Shown here: positions 26,701 through 41,700 of the stretch, piece by piece
Layout: every line of letters begins with the position of its first letter
Position numbering within the stretch: position 1 is the stretch's first letter
Assembly (NCBI RefSeq): GCF_965363235.1
Contig: NC_134838.1
Location: 6,267,001 to 6,331,000, forward strand
Reading direction: 5' to 3'
DNA from: Mytilus galloprovincialis
Lineage: Eukaryota; Mollusca; Bivalvia; Mytilida; Mytilidae
DNA length: 64,000 nt
Made by a program: the position numbers and the translations under genes
The notes under the pieces: generated by a model
What the model was told of the DNA's origin: nothing
The model's database searches: none
Seen by the model: the letters and a program-made list of their open reading frames with translations, nothing else

Positions 26701-29700
26701 CTGATACTTGTGATACTTGATGGAGTGATGTGGCTGGTACCTGTCCACCCTGATGGTAACCAGTATGTACATTGACTGGAACTTGCCCTGTACCAGACTG
26801 CTGGTAACCAGATTGTGATGAAATTGAACAAGGATATTGTTGTGATGATTGAAAATGTGAAGATGGTACATTAGGATGGTTAAAATATGGTGTAGGTAAA
26901 CCACTATCTGGTTGTGAGTCATTCTGTACAGCAGTTGTTATATCTACCAATGATGACTGTCTTCCTATTAAAGTTCAAATTAAATTAATAAAAAATTGTA
27001 TCAGATTCATATATGTACAAAAATTCCAGGTTAAGTTTTAAACAGCAATAAACCTTATGACTTGATTTAAGGATTTTCATTCACAAGAACATGTTTTGGT
27101 AATGTAATATTTAAAAGATAAGATAGGGACTTTCAAGAATATCAAATAATGTACATATTGTTTTCAGAATCTACATACATTATTCTTCTACATCTTCATG
27201 ATAACACACAATGTTTTGCAGATTGTTACTATGGAAATATCTTACCCATTTGTTCTAACATTTCTTGTTCCCTTTGAATTCTTGATTTTCTCACAGGGGG
27301 TGATAATAGAACAGCTGCAGAATCTGCCTGTAAATAATCTGGTATCCCATTTACCTCCCTTTCAAGCCGAGGCACTTCATCTGAAATCAAATAAGTTTAT
27401 TCCTATTGTTATAACAAAAATAAGTATTTTCTATTCATAACTTCAGTATCATGGACCATAAAAAATACCACAGCAAACAACAACTCTTCTTTCTAAATAG
27501 TTGTGTGTGTATTTGATGGTATTTTCTTTTACATGTGTTACATACATACAGTGTTCTCCCCAGAAATTTTGGATAGCATCACATTTTGCGTAAAAAAAAT
27601 AACTGTATTTTTTTTAATGTCGTTTGTTGCGTCGCGTTGATACTCTATTTCCTTTATATGTTTTAGTTTAGATTGTTTAATTCATAACTGAGAATACAAT
27701 TAAACTATAACCACAAAAACAGTTGTTTCAGTTTATGTTTTCTTTATTCATTTATAGTTACAGAATTATTTTTTTCCTCTTGTGCCAAATAAAAATAAAT
27801 ATGTGGTTTCAGTTACCCAACAATAAGTCAAATGAATGAATGGTTCATTATAGATCAACCTGTTTATATACAAAACTAAATATCTAGTACACAAAATTAA
27901 CTATTTTTTATATTATATCAAGTAAAGATAAAGTAGCAAAAGTAGCAAAAAAAATCAATTTAAAAACTTTTTTTATCATGTTTATGAAATTCATTGTTTC
28001 ATGGCACTCAATGAATTAGTCCCAGTTGTTTCTTATCTTTACATCAAAATGATATGTATTTTTAACAAAGTTATCTAACAAATAGTCTGTTAATGCGTAG
28101 TTTTCTCTCTTGGTATATTTTTTCTGTCTACTGTCCATCTGTTGTCATTATCGTGAAAATGCGGATTTTTGTCATATCTGGTCCAGTTCCGATCCGCAGT
28201 TTACACAAAAATGTGCAATGGCAGCCGTAGAAAAATTTACGAAAATGAGTCCGAGAATAAACATTGTTTGACAAAAGATTGTGCATGAATAAGATGCTTT
28301 TAATGCATTAAATGGATTAAACATAAACTTAAGCCAATTATGATAACTTTTTAAAGAAGTATTAAACTTAGTTTAGCTCTAAACCAAAATTCTCGCTCTC
28401 GTATTACCGGAAGAGAAAGAAAGTAATTTTTGGAGAGATGCACAAATAAACGACCTTTTTTAAAATAAAATAAAAATCGTTTCAATCTTTGAAATTTCGT
28501 AATACAAAACGTAGATTTCGAATTGTTTTGTGATTGCATTTTTCCATGTCGAAATTGGTGATAGCAGACACGTGGTATTAGTCATGTCACAAGCGTCAGC
28601 TTGGGATATTCGCATCAAAACAGTTATCACCCTGAGGGCAATTAACACCTAGCTATTTAATCTCTGAATTGCCTTTAGTGTCCGACTTAAAGGGATTACA
28701 ATTAAAGGTGATATAATTTTTATGATCATAATCGATAGTAGATGAAAGTTCAAAATTGAGGACAAGTAAAATAGCATCTTCAAAATAATCATAGCGTCGC
28801 GGGAATAATTATACCATCGCGGGAATTATTATAGCATCACGGTGAAAAAATATAGCGTCGCGGTACCGCGACGCTAAAACGGCCTGAGCGGAACACTGAT
28901 ACATATATGTATTATCTTACAGAAACATTTAAATCCATACCATTTACAAACAGTCATCACTTGGGGGTCTTTCATCCCTATGCATACATTTTATTAACAT
29001 ATTCTCGTCCCAATATGCATGTAATATTTGCCACTGGGTGTTTTACATCAATTCATCATCATCATCATCAATAAATTTTCACTGCAATAACTTTTGTACT
29101 TATTGCGTTTTGATGTCCACAGTATGTAAACAAATGTCATTCTTTTTTCTGTTACACATTTTATATAAATCAATAAATTTTCTAAAAACTTTGTAGAAAA
29201 TGCTGGAAAATTATTGAAGATGGAAAAGTTTTTGTAAACCCATATTATAAACTTTATCTAATTCTGCTGCTACAATTCCCTTACCTGTTAAACATTGTTA
29301 AAATATACTGTATTCATGCAATGTCATATGAATGAACTATCATACAGATTGGGAACATCATGTATATCTAATTTATTGCTTATGTACTATCTAGCTGAAC
29401 ATTTTCCCAAAGAGTTTTCAGAACTTTTAATTTGTTTTCTACACAATATAATCATATGTCGACAGCCTAACCTGTGATCTGTGGTGGAGATTTATGTCTT
29501 GGTGGAGTTATATCTTCCATTAGAGGCACAGTCTGAGAAGGAGGACGACTAAGATTCTGTACAGCTGTCTGTGAATATAGGAAACATTTATAATTTAAGT
29601 GTTGAAAAGCTGGTTTGTTTAATACAAAAAAAACATTACATAAAAAACAATTTTAGATTCAAGACGCAAAACAATTATACCCAAATCATTTTTTTTCTAT

Positions 29701-32700
29701 GATCCTTTTCTTGAAATTATTTTAAAATTCTATCTTTTTATTTCAAAAATATTTTATACCCCAAAAAAAGTACAAGTTAAATAAATTAAATAAAATTTTG
29801 CAATCATTCTCATTTCATTTATATTTAATCCAGCATTATATAGGTACAGAATTAATTGTGTTTGCTGTATACCTTCATATCCAGAAAAACTGGTCATTAT
29901 CAAAACAAGAGGCTCTCAAGAGCCTGAATCGCTCACCTTAAATTTTTTGCTTAAATCTTCCATCAATGATTATTTTGGGTTTTCAATTTATATAAATGGT
30001 TCTTCAATTCTGTCATATCTTCTTCAAAAGCAAAAACAAGAGTGGACACACTGAAATGTCTCATTTGTCTCGTGTTCATAATATAATTTATGATGAAAGT
30101 ATAAAAAAACATTGTATACCCCAAGCATTACATTATTGCTGTTTACAGTTTATCTACATCTATAATAATATTCAAAATAATAACCAAAAACAGCAAAATT
30201 TCCTTAAAATTACCAATTCAGGGGCGGCAACCCAACAACAGGTTGTCCTATTCATCTGAAAATTTCAGGGCAGATAGATCTTGACCTGATAAACAATTTT
30301 ACCCCATGTCAGATTTGCTCTAAATGCTTTGGTTTTTGAGTTATAAGCTAAAAACTGCATTTTACCCCTATGTTCTATTTTTAGCCATGGCGGCCATCTT
30401 GGTTGGTTAGTCGGGTCACCAGACACAATTTTTAAACTAGATACCCTAATAATGATTTTGGCCATGTTTGGTTAAATTTGGCCCAGTAGTTTCAGAGGAG
30501 AAGATTTTTGTAAAAGATATCTAAGATTTACGGAAAATGGTTAAAAATTGACTATAAAGGGCCATAATTCTTAAAGGGGTCAACTGACCATTTCGGTCAT
30601 GTTGACTTATTTGTAAATCTTACTTTGCTGAACATTTTTGCTGTTTACAGTTTATCTCTATCTATAATAATATTCATGATAATAACCAAAAACAGCAAAA
30701 TTTCCTTAAAATAACCAATTCCGAGGCAGCAACCTAACAATCGGTTGTCTGATTCATCTGAAAATTTCAGGGCAGATAGATCTTGACCTGATAAACCATT
30801 TAACGTCTGTCAGATTTGCTCTAAATGCTTTGGTTTTTGAGTTATAAGCCAAAAACTGATTTTACCCCTATGTTCTATTTTTAGCCATGGTGGCCATCTT
30901 GGTTGGTTGGCCGGGTCACCGGACACAATTTTTAAACTAGTTACCCCAATGATGATTGTTGCCAAGTTTGGTTCAATTTGGCCCAGTAGTTTCAGAGGAG
31001 AAGATTTTTGTAAAAGATAACTAAGATTTACGGAAAATGGTTAAAAATTGACTATAAAGTGCCATAACTCCTAAAGGGGTCAACTGACCATTTCGGTCAT
31101 GTTGACTTATTTGTAAATCTTACTTTGCTGAACATTTTTGCTGTTTACAGTTTATCTCTATCTATAATAATATTCATGATAATAACCAAAAACAGCAAAA
31201 TTTCCTTAAAATTACCAATTCAGGGGCAGCAACCTAACAACAGGTTGTCCTATTCATCTGAAAATTTCAGGGCAGATAGATCTTGACCTGATAAACAATT
31301 TTACCCCGTCAGATTTGCTCTAAATGCTTTGGTTTTTGAGTTATAAGCTAAAAACTGCATTTTACCCCTATGTTCTATTTTTAGCCATGACGGCCATGTT
31401 TTTTGATGAAATGGGAATTAAAACACAAACTTTATTCTAGATACCCTAGGAATCAATCAGATGAAGTTTGGTTTGAATTGGTTCAGTAGTTTCAGAGGAG
31501 AAGATCTTTGAAATAGTTTACGACGGACGGACGATGACGACGGACGGACGACGACTGACGCCAAGTGATGGCAAAAGCTCACATTTCCTTTTGGAAAGGT
31601 GAGCTAATAATGGGGAATAAACTAAAGAAGATAAATTTTAAGTCTTCATAGATTTTTTTTTTTTACTTGTTTCATCAAAATATTTTTTTTTTATATAAAA
31701 GCAACAATCATATGTTAAGTGGCTAAAGATTAAGTATTAGAACTTACCTTAAGATAAAGTATTTCACTGTGTGTTTCTTCCCTGTATCTGGTAAAATTAC
31801 TATTCAATTTGGCATACTCTTCTTGCGTAAGAATAATATCCTTCATAATAAAAAACAATACATTATGCATAAGGATTCATATTCAATAATAAAGTTTTAA
31901 GATTTTAACGATCAAACTTGCTATAAATTAAGATTACTCTCAGTATGAAAAATAAAAAAACCTCCTGGATAATCAGAGAGGTGATCCTTGAATTGAGATT
32001 CAAAATGTCCATTAAAATATCTCAACGTGGTTGGTATTAATTGGTTAATTTTAAGATGAATTTTGAAAAAGAAGAAAATTCTAGAATATATCAAACATAT
32101 CCCTGAATTTTATAGAGAAGTATTTAAATGTTGGGTAATATCAGGTGGTGGACAAACAAAAAAACCTACCAACTTGAAGTTGGAAACAGGAAACAGGTAA
32201 TTTGGGGGAACAAACAGATTAATTTTGAAAATAAAACTGTATTTTTGAAAATCGAATTAAGAGTTCAACATTTTATTCTGGAAAAATTAGAATGCAAGAA
32301 TAATTGGATTGCAGAAATAAATATTTAAAAAAAAGCCATTCCAAAAGACTGGCTTCAGATGTTGTAGTCTGAAAGTTCTATAAAAAGTATATTGTAAATA
32401 TTCCTAGACAGAAACTAATCTGGAAAGGTAATTACATTGAGGCTTCAAGCTATTCAACAAATATATTATATTTATAAGTCAATTGTAAAGATAAAACTGA
32501 ACCATCAATTGGTGTTAGCAACTGGATGCATATTTTACAAATTAATGAGAACCTTAGTATTAACCAACTATATGTTTTCATGTTTCATTATTTAGAAGAA
32601 AATAAGTTAAAAATATATAGATGGAAACTTTTAAAATTCATATTACCAACAAAACAATTATTGTTTATAAATGGAAACAGAAGAATGACAGTCTATATAA

Positions 32701-35700
32701 TGTATGTAACGAAGAAGAAGATTATAACCACTTTTTTATTTCTTGTCGATTTTTAGAAAATTTTTGGAAAAGTATTTATGAGTTAATGATAAAATCAAAT
32801 TTAAATTTTGTAGTATAATTAAAGCAATAAGTCTTTAGATATAAAATTTTTGACAAAAATTATTTTGGTCTGAATTATTTCCTAACAATGGTTTTTCCAT
32901 ATACAAAGTATCTAATCAGAAATTGACAAAGATAAATGTTTATCAATATTTTGTTCGAGAATACATAAAAAGATACAGTCGATTCCACTTAATTGCATAC
33001 CGCTTAATAGCATAATTCGGTTAATTGCATACTTTTCTCCTGCACAAAACCATTTCCCATTCATCTAATGTTAAATTGTACGGTTATATGCATAGCCCCA
33101 CAAGTGGCATTTCGGTTAATTGCATAGAAAATAATCGCCAGCTAGATATGCTTAGTTAAAACTGACGAGATGTTTTGACCGGAAACAGCGATTTGGTAAG
33201 TATACTTTTTTTTTGAATGCATCATTATTTTTGATATTATTTCACATTTACTTCTGTGTTATTTAAATAAAGTTTTAAAACAGTTTCTTTCGTGTTTATA
33301 TGATTATAAAAAAGGCCTCGATGTGTACACAGGTAAAGTTTCCCATATTCTATTTTAAGCCTCGAGGTCATAAAAATGTCAATCAGCTGATTGTTGTAAA
33401 AACACAACCATTCTATGATCTTCTATCTCAAAAGGTGTTAATTATTGATTGCATTCAAACATTGTTCATAGATTACATTTTGGGTGTATTTTTAAAACAA
33501 TAACGCCTGCTATCCAATGTGCAATCTCGTAATTTGGCTAGGGGTGATCTACATTTATGTTAAATATTACAGGGCATTTATATATGGTTGAAATTTCATA
33601 CATTTCATACATCAATCTTTCATTTTTAATATTTTTTGAAAAGAACATTAACTTAAAATTATTATATTTTCTCACTTTCAACACTCGTGTCCAGCAAATA
33701 ACCCGTGCAGGGCCCCATTACATGTGCTTTGCATATACGAAACTAACGAGGTTAAAGTAACAGTGTTTCATCACTGTGCAATCGGTAAATACTGCATATT
33801 AAAGGCAGTTCATTACACATTTGTTGTATCAAATGATTATAAACTTTGTAGTATTGTTCAACAGTTTGTTTTAATCAAAGCGTAACAATATAATTTGTAC
33901 ATCCGGGTCATAGAAACAAATCTATTTTTAGAACAATTTTATTTTCGTATCTCAGGTAAAGGAAAAGTCGGTACATAAATAAACTAAAACTAAATGTGTT
34001 TATAAACTTTATTGAAAGAATAAACAATGAAATAAAATGCATGACACTAGACAAATAACTTTTATTAGAATAAATAATCATTCAATATGTTGTAAGAGGA
34101 TTATGGAGGTTCATCTTTCTTCAGGATTTCCTTTTACTGATATGCACTATCGATGTTATTTGACTCCGTATTTTGGCATTTCGGATATAAGCATACTCCG
34201 CTTTATTGCATAATTTCGTCTGACAAATAGGCTATGCAAATAACCGGAATGTACTGTACAACGAAAACAGAACAATTAAACTTAATCCATTAATAAAGTC
34301 ACTAAAAAAAGTTTAGACGATTGATAGAATAAAACATAATGTATTAAAATGTTGTACAATTGTATTTCCAGAAATTTATACATATTATCATAATATATAC
34401 ATATATACAAGCAGCTGATTGCTAACCTGGGCAATCAGTGGAATATAACAGGAGGCATCAATAAAAGCTTCTTGGTGTAACAATGTAACAAGCATATCTG
34501 ATAAATAAATATATAATGTTGTTTTAAAAAAGAAAAAGAGATTCAAAATGCATAGGTATTTATAGAGCATTATAAAAATAAAGTGGTCATTTCAATGGTT
34601 AACCATTGACAACAATAATAAAAACCTAAAATGGGGAGTCATAAAAATACAAACTTACAGAGGTGAGAGCATCAATAAGCTGTGCTAACTGTGTAACATC
34701 TTCTGTTAGCTGTTCTCTTACTGTTGTTTCAGCTTTCAGTCTCAATTCATTCTGTGACAGAAAATGGAATTATAGCTTTTTTATAAATATTTTAAAAAGC
34801 CCATCATTGAATACAAAGCGTTATAATTATGGATGTATTACCTGAGCGACCCTAATAAAAACCAATCAGAAATTGACACTTAACATATAACTTAATTTCA
34901 GTAAAACAAATTGCCAATTATCCTGGCCTAAAATATGTGTGTTTTTTTTTTAATTGATTGATAAATACAACCTATTTATAAAGTCAAGTGATGAAAAAAA
35001 AGAGTTCAAAAAAGTATAATGCATTAAATAGGTATTTTGTCTACAATGTATAGGTCTGTTCATTTCAAGGCACACAGTATACAATTCTTTTTCTACCTAA
35101 TTTTTATGATGATGAATGTGATATAATTTTATGTTCCATACCTACTTGAGATATCTACATAGTTTATGATGATGAATGTGATATAATTTTACATGTTCCA
35201 TACCTCCTTGAGATATCTACATAGTTTTGTAACAGAGTCAACAATAGACAATGTATAACCAGAGAAATTCTCCTGTCTGTGTCTCTCAGCAGGGGCTCTT
35301 CGTCCAGTACTTCTTTCATATTCTGCTATTTCATCTTCCAAACCTTCCAATACCTTAAATATTGATAATACATGTTATGTAACATTTGCAAAAACTACCA
35401 AATAAGTATTTCAAATGTTAATCAATTATAACATAACATCAATATTATATGTAAATTCTATCGGAAATCTTAGATGACAGCCATTCTTAAGGAATTAATT
35501 TCAACATTTCTGCAATAATTTTTTTTTTATCATTTTCAGAGTTGATTTAAGATAGAAAAAAGTTTACACTGAAGGTTTCTGTCCTTGCAAAGCTGATGGA
35601 AAAGTTATCAATGGCCTACTTTAATCCTCTAGTCCCTGTCAAATGAGATCAACTATAGGAAAAATAATTTTTATTATATTATGTGATTTTGCTGTGTATC

Positions 35701-38700
35701 ACCTTCACTGGTGATCCAATGGATGGATCTGTCCTAGAGTTGTCACTTTTTAAGATATACTTATATGTAGACCAATGAAAGCTGAATGGTTAACAATAAT
35801 GTTTGTGATTGTTCACCTTCCTAAGATCTGTTAGATTCATGTTAGAAGTAGTGTTGTGTTGCTGCTGTGGACTAGGTGCAACTCTTTTCTTTGACTTCTT
35901 TATTTTGTTTGTGTCATTCATAGCAGAATTTGGTGCCTTCAAAATTGAACCATTCACTTGTTTCTTTGGTGTTTCAAAATCTGGAGTTAAAATAATACAT
36001 TTGAGTGAATATGTTTTCTATCAGGAACATTTATTCTGATTTTTTATTGTGAAGTAAACAAAAGAGAAAACTCTATTCAAGTGGACTTTAAAGAAAAAAC
36101 TTTTGAACTCTTTTTACTATAATTTTTTTTTAATTAAATTTGTGGGTTGAGGAAAGTATTTTACATGGATGTTTGAAATCATAATTTTGTCCAAGTTTCA
36201 AATATAAGTCCATAGAAAGTTCACTCCTAATTGAACATTTAATTTTGTTGTACGGCAATACTCATGAAATCCGCAAAAATTAATACCTCAAGAATAACAC
36301 TGAATTAACAGTCAAGGAGTAAATCTAGGTATACCAAGTATCTCAACAACTTTAGGCCATACCTCTAGTATTTTGCATGCTGTCTAGCTGTATCTGTGTA
36401 CTTTGTATTGGACCTTGGTCAAGATGGCTCATTTGTGCTTGACCACTGATTGTGCTGATGGTATGATTCTTTTCTTCGTTAGCCAAAAATTTTTGAAATC
36501 TGTCTAAATTAAATTTTGGTTGATAGAAGCTTGGATCTTCGTCGTCCTCATCGTCTGATAATAGAAATAAATTAGTTTGTAAATAATCTCAATATCTGAT
36601 CAATAAATGAAAGGAAAATCTCTATTCCTAATTTGCTGTATTAATACTAGTTCACAGATCCATACAAATAAACAAATAAAAAACAAAAAGTCTTAAGAAA
36701 ACATGTACACCACTTACTCTATCAAATAATAAAGAATAAACTTTATGTACCGTAACTTCATAAAGGAAAAGATAACATTCTTTAACATTGGGAACCATAT
36801 TAAAAATTAAAGAAAGTACTCGAAGATTGAGCTTACGAATGCTGGAGATTTCCTATTTAAAAATGTTAGTAAGTTTTCTTTATAAATGACCAGGTACAAA
36901 AATTTCTAATTTTTTAGATACATTAATATAAGTAACATACCACTATCTGTTTCTAGGTCATTCAATGCTGACCTGTCTACCATGGACTCACTCAGAGTGT
37001 CTGATTTAGTTCTGATTTCATGGAGAGGGACAACTATATTCCTGCAATACAAAATGTTACATCATATATATTCAGTCATAATCACACATGTCAGAGGGTG
37101 ACAGTGTCTCATATACTGTGTAGGATTGAGATACATCGATGCTGATACTACTATACACAAAATAACAAAGATACATCATTAGTTCATGTTTTGAAATTGG
37201 CCTTAACTAATTTTTATAAAACTGCTAGCCTATGTTAGGGGGAAGTTTCAGCAGAGTGCCCAAAAACATGTTACTGTTTTCAAATTTTTAATGTTTCTGT
37301 TTCAAAGCAAGACCCTTTAGTCCAATGGTTTTTGTTGATTGCTGTTTTTCACAAAATGTTATTAGCTGAAATCAGGCTGTTAGTTTTCAATTGTTTCACT
37401 TCTGATATCGTAGAGCTGATTTTTTTAAGATAAAATATTTACTAGAATAAGCACAACAGTTTGTAGTTATAAATGATGTATTTGGTTATAAGGTGAGATG
37501 TGTAATTTCTAAAAACAATCCAACCCTGGAGAAATAAAAACATATTTACCTGTGATTTCCATCACCATTAGGTGCTGAAGTTACATTTGGAACACCCGGC
37601 ATTCTCTAAAAATAATACATTATAGATTACATTAGTAAATATACTGGTATCCAAATGATCTTTACATATACTACTGACAATATATAGATAATACTTCACT
37701 AAGCAGTTATAAAGTCAAAAATACCCTTATAATAAACTCATTTTTAGTCTGGGGAGCACAATTCATTTATAATTTATAATTGGCTTTGCAATAGTTTTCA
37801 GTAAACATGAGTACTCCAATATGGATGCTTTGTGGCTATTGTTTTATGTTTGTTGTTTTTGTTCCTTGTATCAATCTTTTGAGATAAGCCAAATGCTACT
37901 GATTTTAACAGTTTGTTCTTATGTTGTGCTGTTACAACACTATTATAGATTAGAGGATGGTTGAGTGCTCACAAACATATTTAACCAAGCCACATGTGTG
38001 CCTGTCCAAAGTTTGTACAGTCTTTTTAGTTCCACAGTTTATTGATATGCATGGAGTAAGAATGGATTCAGTAATCAAGAAAGAAGTTGCATCATGACAC
38101 ATATCAATAGATTAACAGTATGTACTTCATAGACTGTACAGTTAAAACAAGTTCAGAAAATAAAAACACACTTGATATAATCTGAAACAATTCAAAAGAA
38201 AAATCAAACATCCCAATTCATTTCACTTGGGAAATGTATAGGATTTAATATTTATATTAGTTAAAATTCTATATGCCCCCATTACAAATATCACAAAGGT
38301 TACTATTGACCAAGGGTCCGGAAACGGTCATATATGCCAGACATGACCGATTTGGAAACTCAAAAGTCCTAAATCATTTATTGGGATTTAGGTCAAATTT
38401 TATTTTTCAACAGAAATAATTTCATTCATTTCGTTGAGATTGAGTTTCAAATCGCCATTTTAAACATATTTTTGTTTTGTTATCGATTTTATGTAATTAA
38501 ACTGCCACTCCAGTAAAGTGTTATAATCCTGAGGGCCCTCCTAATAGCTATGTTAATGCCTGGGGTAGCTATTGGCTAATGATCGCTAATCTCTTTACCT
38601 GTGTTTTTAATTCACACCTGGCTATTAATCACAAGCTCCGAACTAATATTATAAAGAAATTAAAATTCAATACCAACTGTCTTCATTATTTAATTACTTT

Positions 38701-41700
38701 TCAGCTAAGACAATTGTCAATTATGATTTAAAATTAAATTAAAACTTGATTTAATTTACGTAGAAAAAAGATTTTTTTCACTACTAACACACGTGCTTTG
38801 TTTACTATGATACGCATGCCTAAAATTCTCTTCAACAGATTTGACACTAAATCGTAAATTTAAAATGATTTTTTGCTAAATAAAGCAAGTGCAACTATTT
38901 TCATTAATATTCTTACACTATTAAAGGTAAAATATTAAAAAACGATGTTTTCCTGTGAATTTGATAAACAAAACTAATCCCTGGAATAAGTCTGGAATTC
39001 TTCGTTTTAGTATTGTCGCATTACATCCGGTTTGAATTTCCACTTCAGAATCGAAAGAAACGTAAGCGATGACTGAGAAAATTACGATTTTGAGTCATTA
39101 AAATCATTTTATTCTTAAACTGTTGCCTTCCCTTAATTGCTCTTGATCGATTTTAGGAAAATGGTAGGATAAATCATGAAGTAAACGCGATGCAACAGTT
39201 AAACAAGTTCGTTGATGCTACGAGTAGTAGCATACTCATGCAGTAATGAGATTTTAACAATCTGTTTTTAAAAAGGGGCACCAACTTTTAAGTTATATGA
39301 AAATGACCGAAATTAGGTAAAAAAATTTCCGGATCCTTGCTATTGACACTTATGGTGAGTCGAAATATGAAACTAATGATTCAAGGACTCCTCTAAGAGA
39401 GTTGTAATGAACCCTGTTTATAACATTTTTCTGGCATTACTTACATTGGGTGCATCACCAAACAGGTCTTTAACAACAGCCATCATCTTATCTGATTTGG
39501 CTAGAACACTCTGAAACTATAATGTTATTTCATCAATTTTAAAGCCAAATAAATAATTCATACCGTTGTTGATTTATTTTCACATGGTATAAATTTGTGA
39601 TTTCTGTTTCATTATCCCTCATTTTGATCTTCCTTCCTGATCAAATGTATGCATGGTATTTTTGTGATATTATAATAATAAGAGATAAAACCCTGACAAA
39701 TATTTCCAACTTTATCGAACATGGTCTAGTATTTTGATCAATGATTAAAGACTGAAGAAAAAAAATGCAACTCTACTTTTGTTGAAGTATACCGTATTTA
39801 TTCTATTTAAAGCCCCCCTACCGAAAATCGTGCGTTCAGAACTTTTGACTTCTAATAAACGCCCCCATTTTGTAGTTAAAAAAATAAAATTGAAACTTAA
39901 CCATTACAATATTGCAAAGACATCGACCCAGTCACTCAGAAACATGAAACGAAAAATCAATGATGCCTATGTTTTAATCCACTCCGATAATCCAACACAG
40001 TGTGTACAAGTTCCAAAAATAGATCTGTCAGTTACACAGTACGCTGTTGAAATTATGTTCCATTGATGTGCACTTGTTCATTCGAAAATTTTAACAAATT
40101 ATTTGATGAGGTCACATTACCGATAAATGCTATTTATAGATTATGGAGACAATAAGAAACACGTGTATATTATTACTATAGTCTGTTTCAACAAAATTCA
40201 GGTAAAGGTACGAAATTCGTTTCTCTAATTGACGCCCCCCTTTCGGAAATTGTCTTCACCCCCGGGGCGTTTATTAGAATAAATACGGTATATATAGTCA
40301 TACAACATTATTTAAGAGTGTCAGAACAATCACAGAACAATCACAGAAAAAGAGGTACACATTTTAAAATCTAAATACTGACTTCCAATAAAAGTAAGTT
40401 CAAATATAAAGCAGCATTTTTTCCTGCAATAGGTCAAATTTGAAAACATGAATGAATTTTACCTCTTGTTGATCATACAAAACTTCTTTCATTATAGCAA
40501 GCTTCCTTGCTTCTGTATTAGAAATGCTCAAATCAGCTTTCCTTGCTGTAAAGAGTCAAATGAATAGTGATACTTAATAACAATATATAATAGCTGGTGC
40601 AGATAATAACTTGTACATGCATTTTTCAATTCCTGACCTTTACATTGACAGTAATCTAAATCTGTTAATTGAAAAAGAAGAAAATGAAAAAAAATCATTT
40701 TGTCTCAATTTATGATATATTCCTTGTAAAGTTTATAACTTATATATTGTAGTCCATAACAAGTTACAAAATATATCACCAAATGTGTAACAGTTCAAAT
40801 CTACATTTATCTCTATGTATAAATATTATTAGAGTTATAGCTCCTAGAAGTTAAAATTTAAAATTTTGAATTGGTCCAAAATAAATAATTAGATTTTTGG
40901 TTTCTTTCTTTACGCCCCCCCTCCTTTTGGTAGGAAAAAATTGGTTGATTATAGAGGAATCATTGAAGCATGACTGGAGCTGGCCTCCATTACAAAAAGT
41001 TCTGTAGCCCTTTTCACAAAAAATCTTAAGTGTAAAATTTATCTTAAGTCTAAAATATTCCTTAACAATTCAACTAAATATTTTTATCGTAAGATTAATT
41101 TTACACTTAAGATTTTTTGTGAAAATGGCTACTGGATCCGCCACTGACAAGAAGGAAAATAGTGACTTTAACCAGTCTTGATCAACTTTAGACAGACTTT
41201 ATATTCTGGACAATTTTCAATTCATAATTAAGCTGTGTTTAGTTTATCACTTTTATCTAATTAGGATCAATCATCAATTTAAATTTGGTTAGTCGAATTA
41301 AAATTTCAAAACAGTGTCTTTGAAACATTGTGGCTAAGGCAAATAACTCTGACTCAAATTACTACACAGGTAAACTTTTTATTGCAACTCTGATGCTTAA
41401 CAAATTTGAAACACAAACTCAGGGGGGGGGGGGGGAAATATATATATATAGAAATATATATGCATTTCCAGAAATAAACTGTTTGTTTTTTCTCACCTTT
41501 CATCTGTCTTTGTTTTTGAAGTTTTGCAGCTAAAGCATGCTTGGACTTATGTACTTCCTTTCGTCTTGCCTGCAAGTAAACATCAAAAGAAATGGTCAAA
41601 GATTCACAGAACAAAGAAACTAGATTTGCATTGTACAACATATTTTTTCTCTGACAGTTTATGAAGTTGTTACACTACATTGGATATGTACTGATTGAGA

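Noticed and set aside
34388-34570. Possible extra SPICE1 exon between exons 11 and 12 (acceptor and donor-like edges around DMLVTLLHQEAF)
   Set aside because: Joining it in phase gives a stop. Exon 11 joins exon 12 (31748-31840) directly with continuous homology to human SPICE1.
39779-40066. 95-codon frame MLKYTVFILFKAPLPK
   Set aside because: It starts in and spans a mariner-like MITE whose ends and TA duplication explain the sequence.
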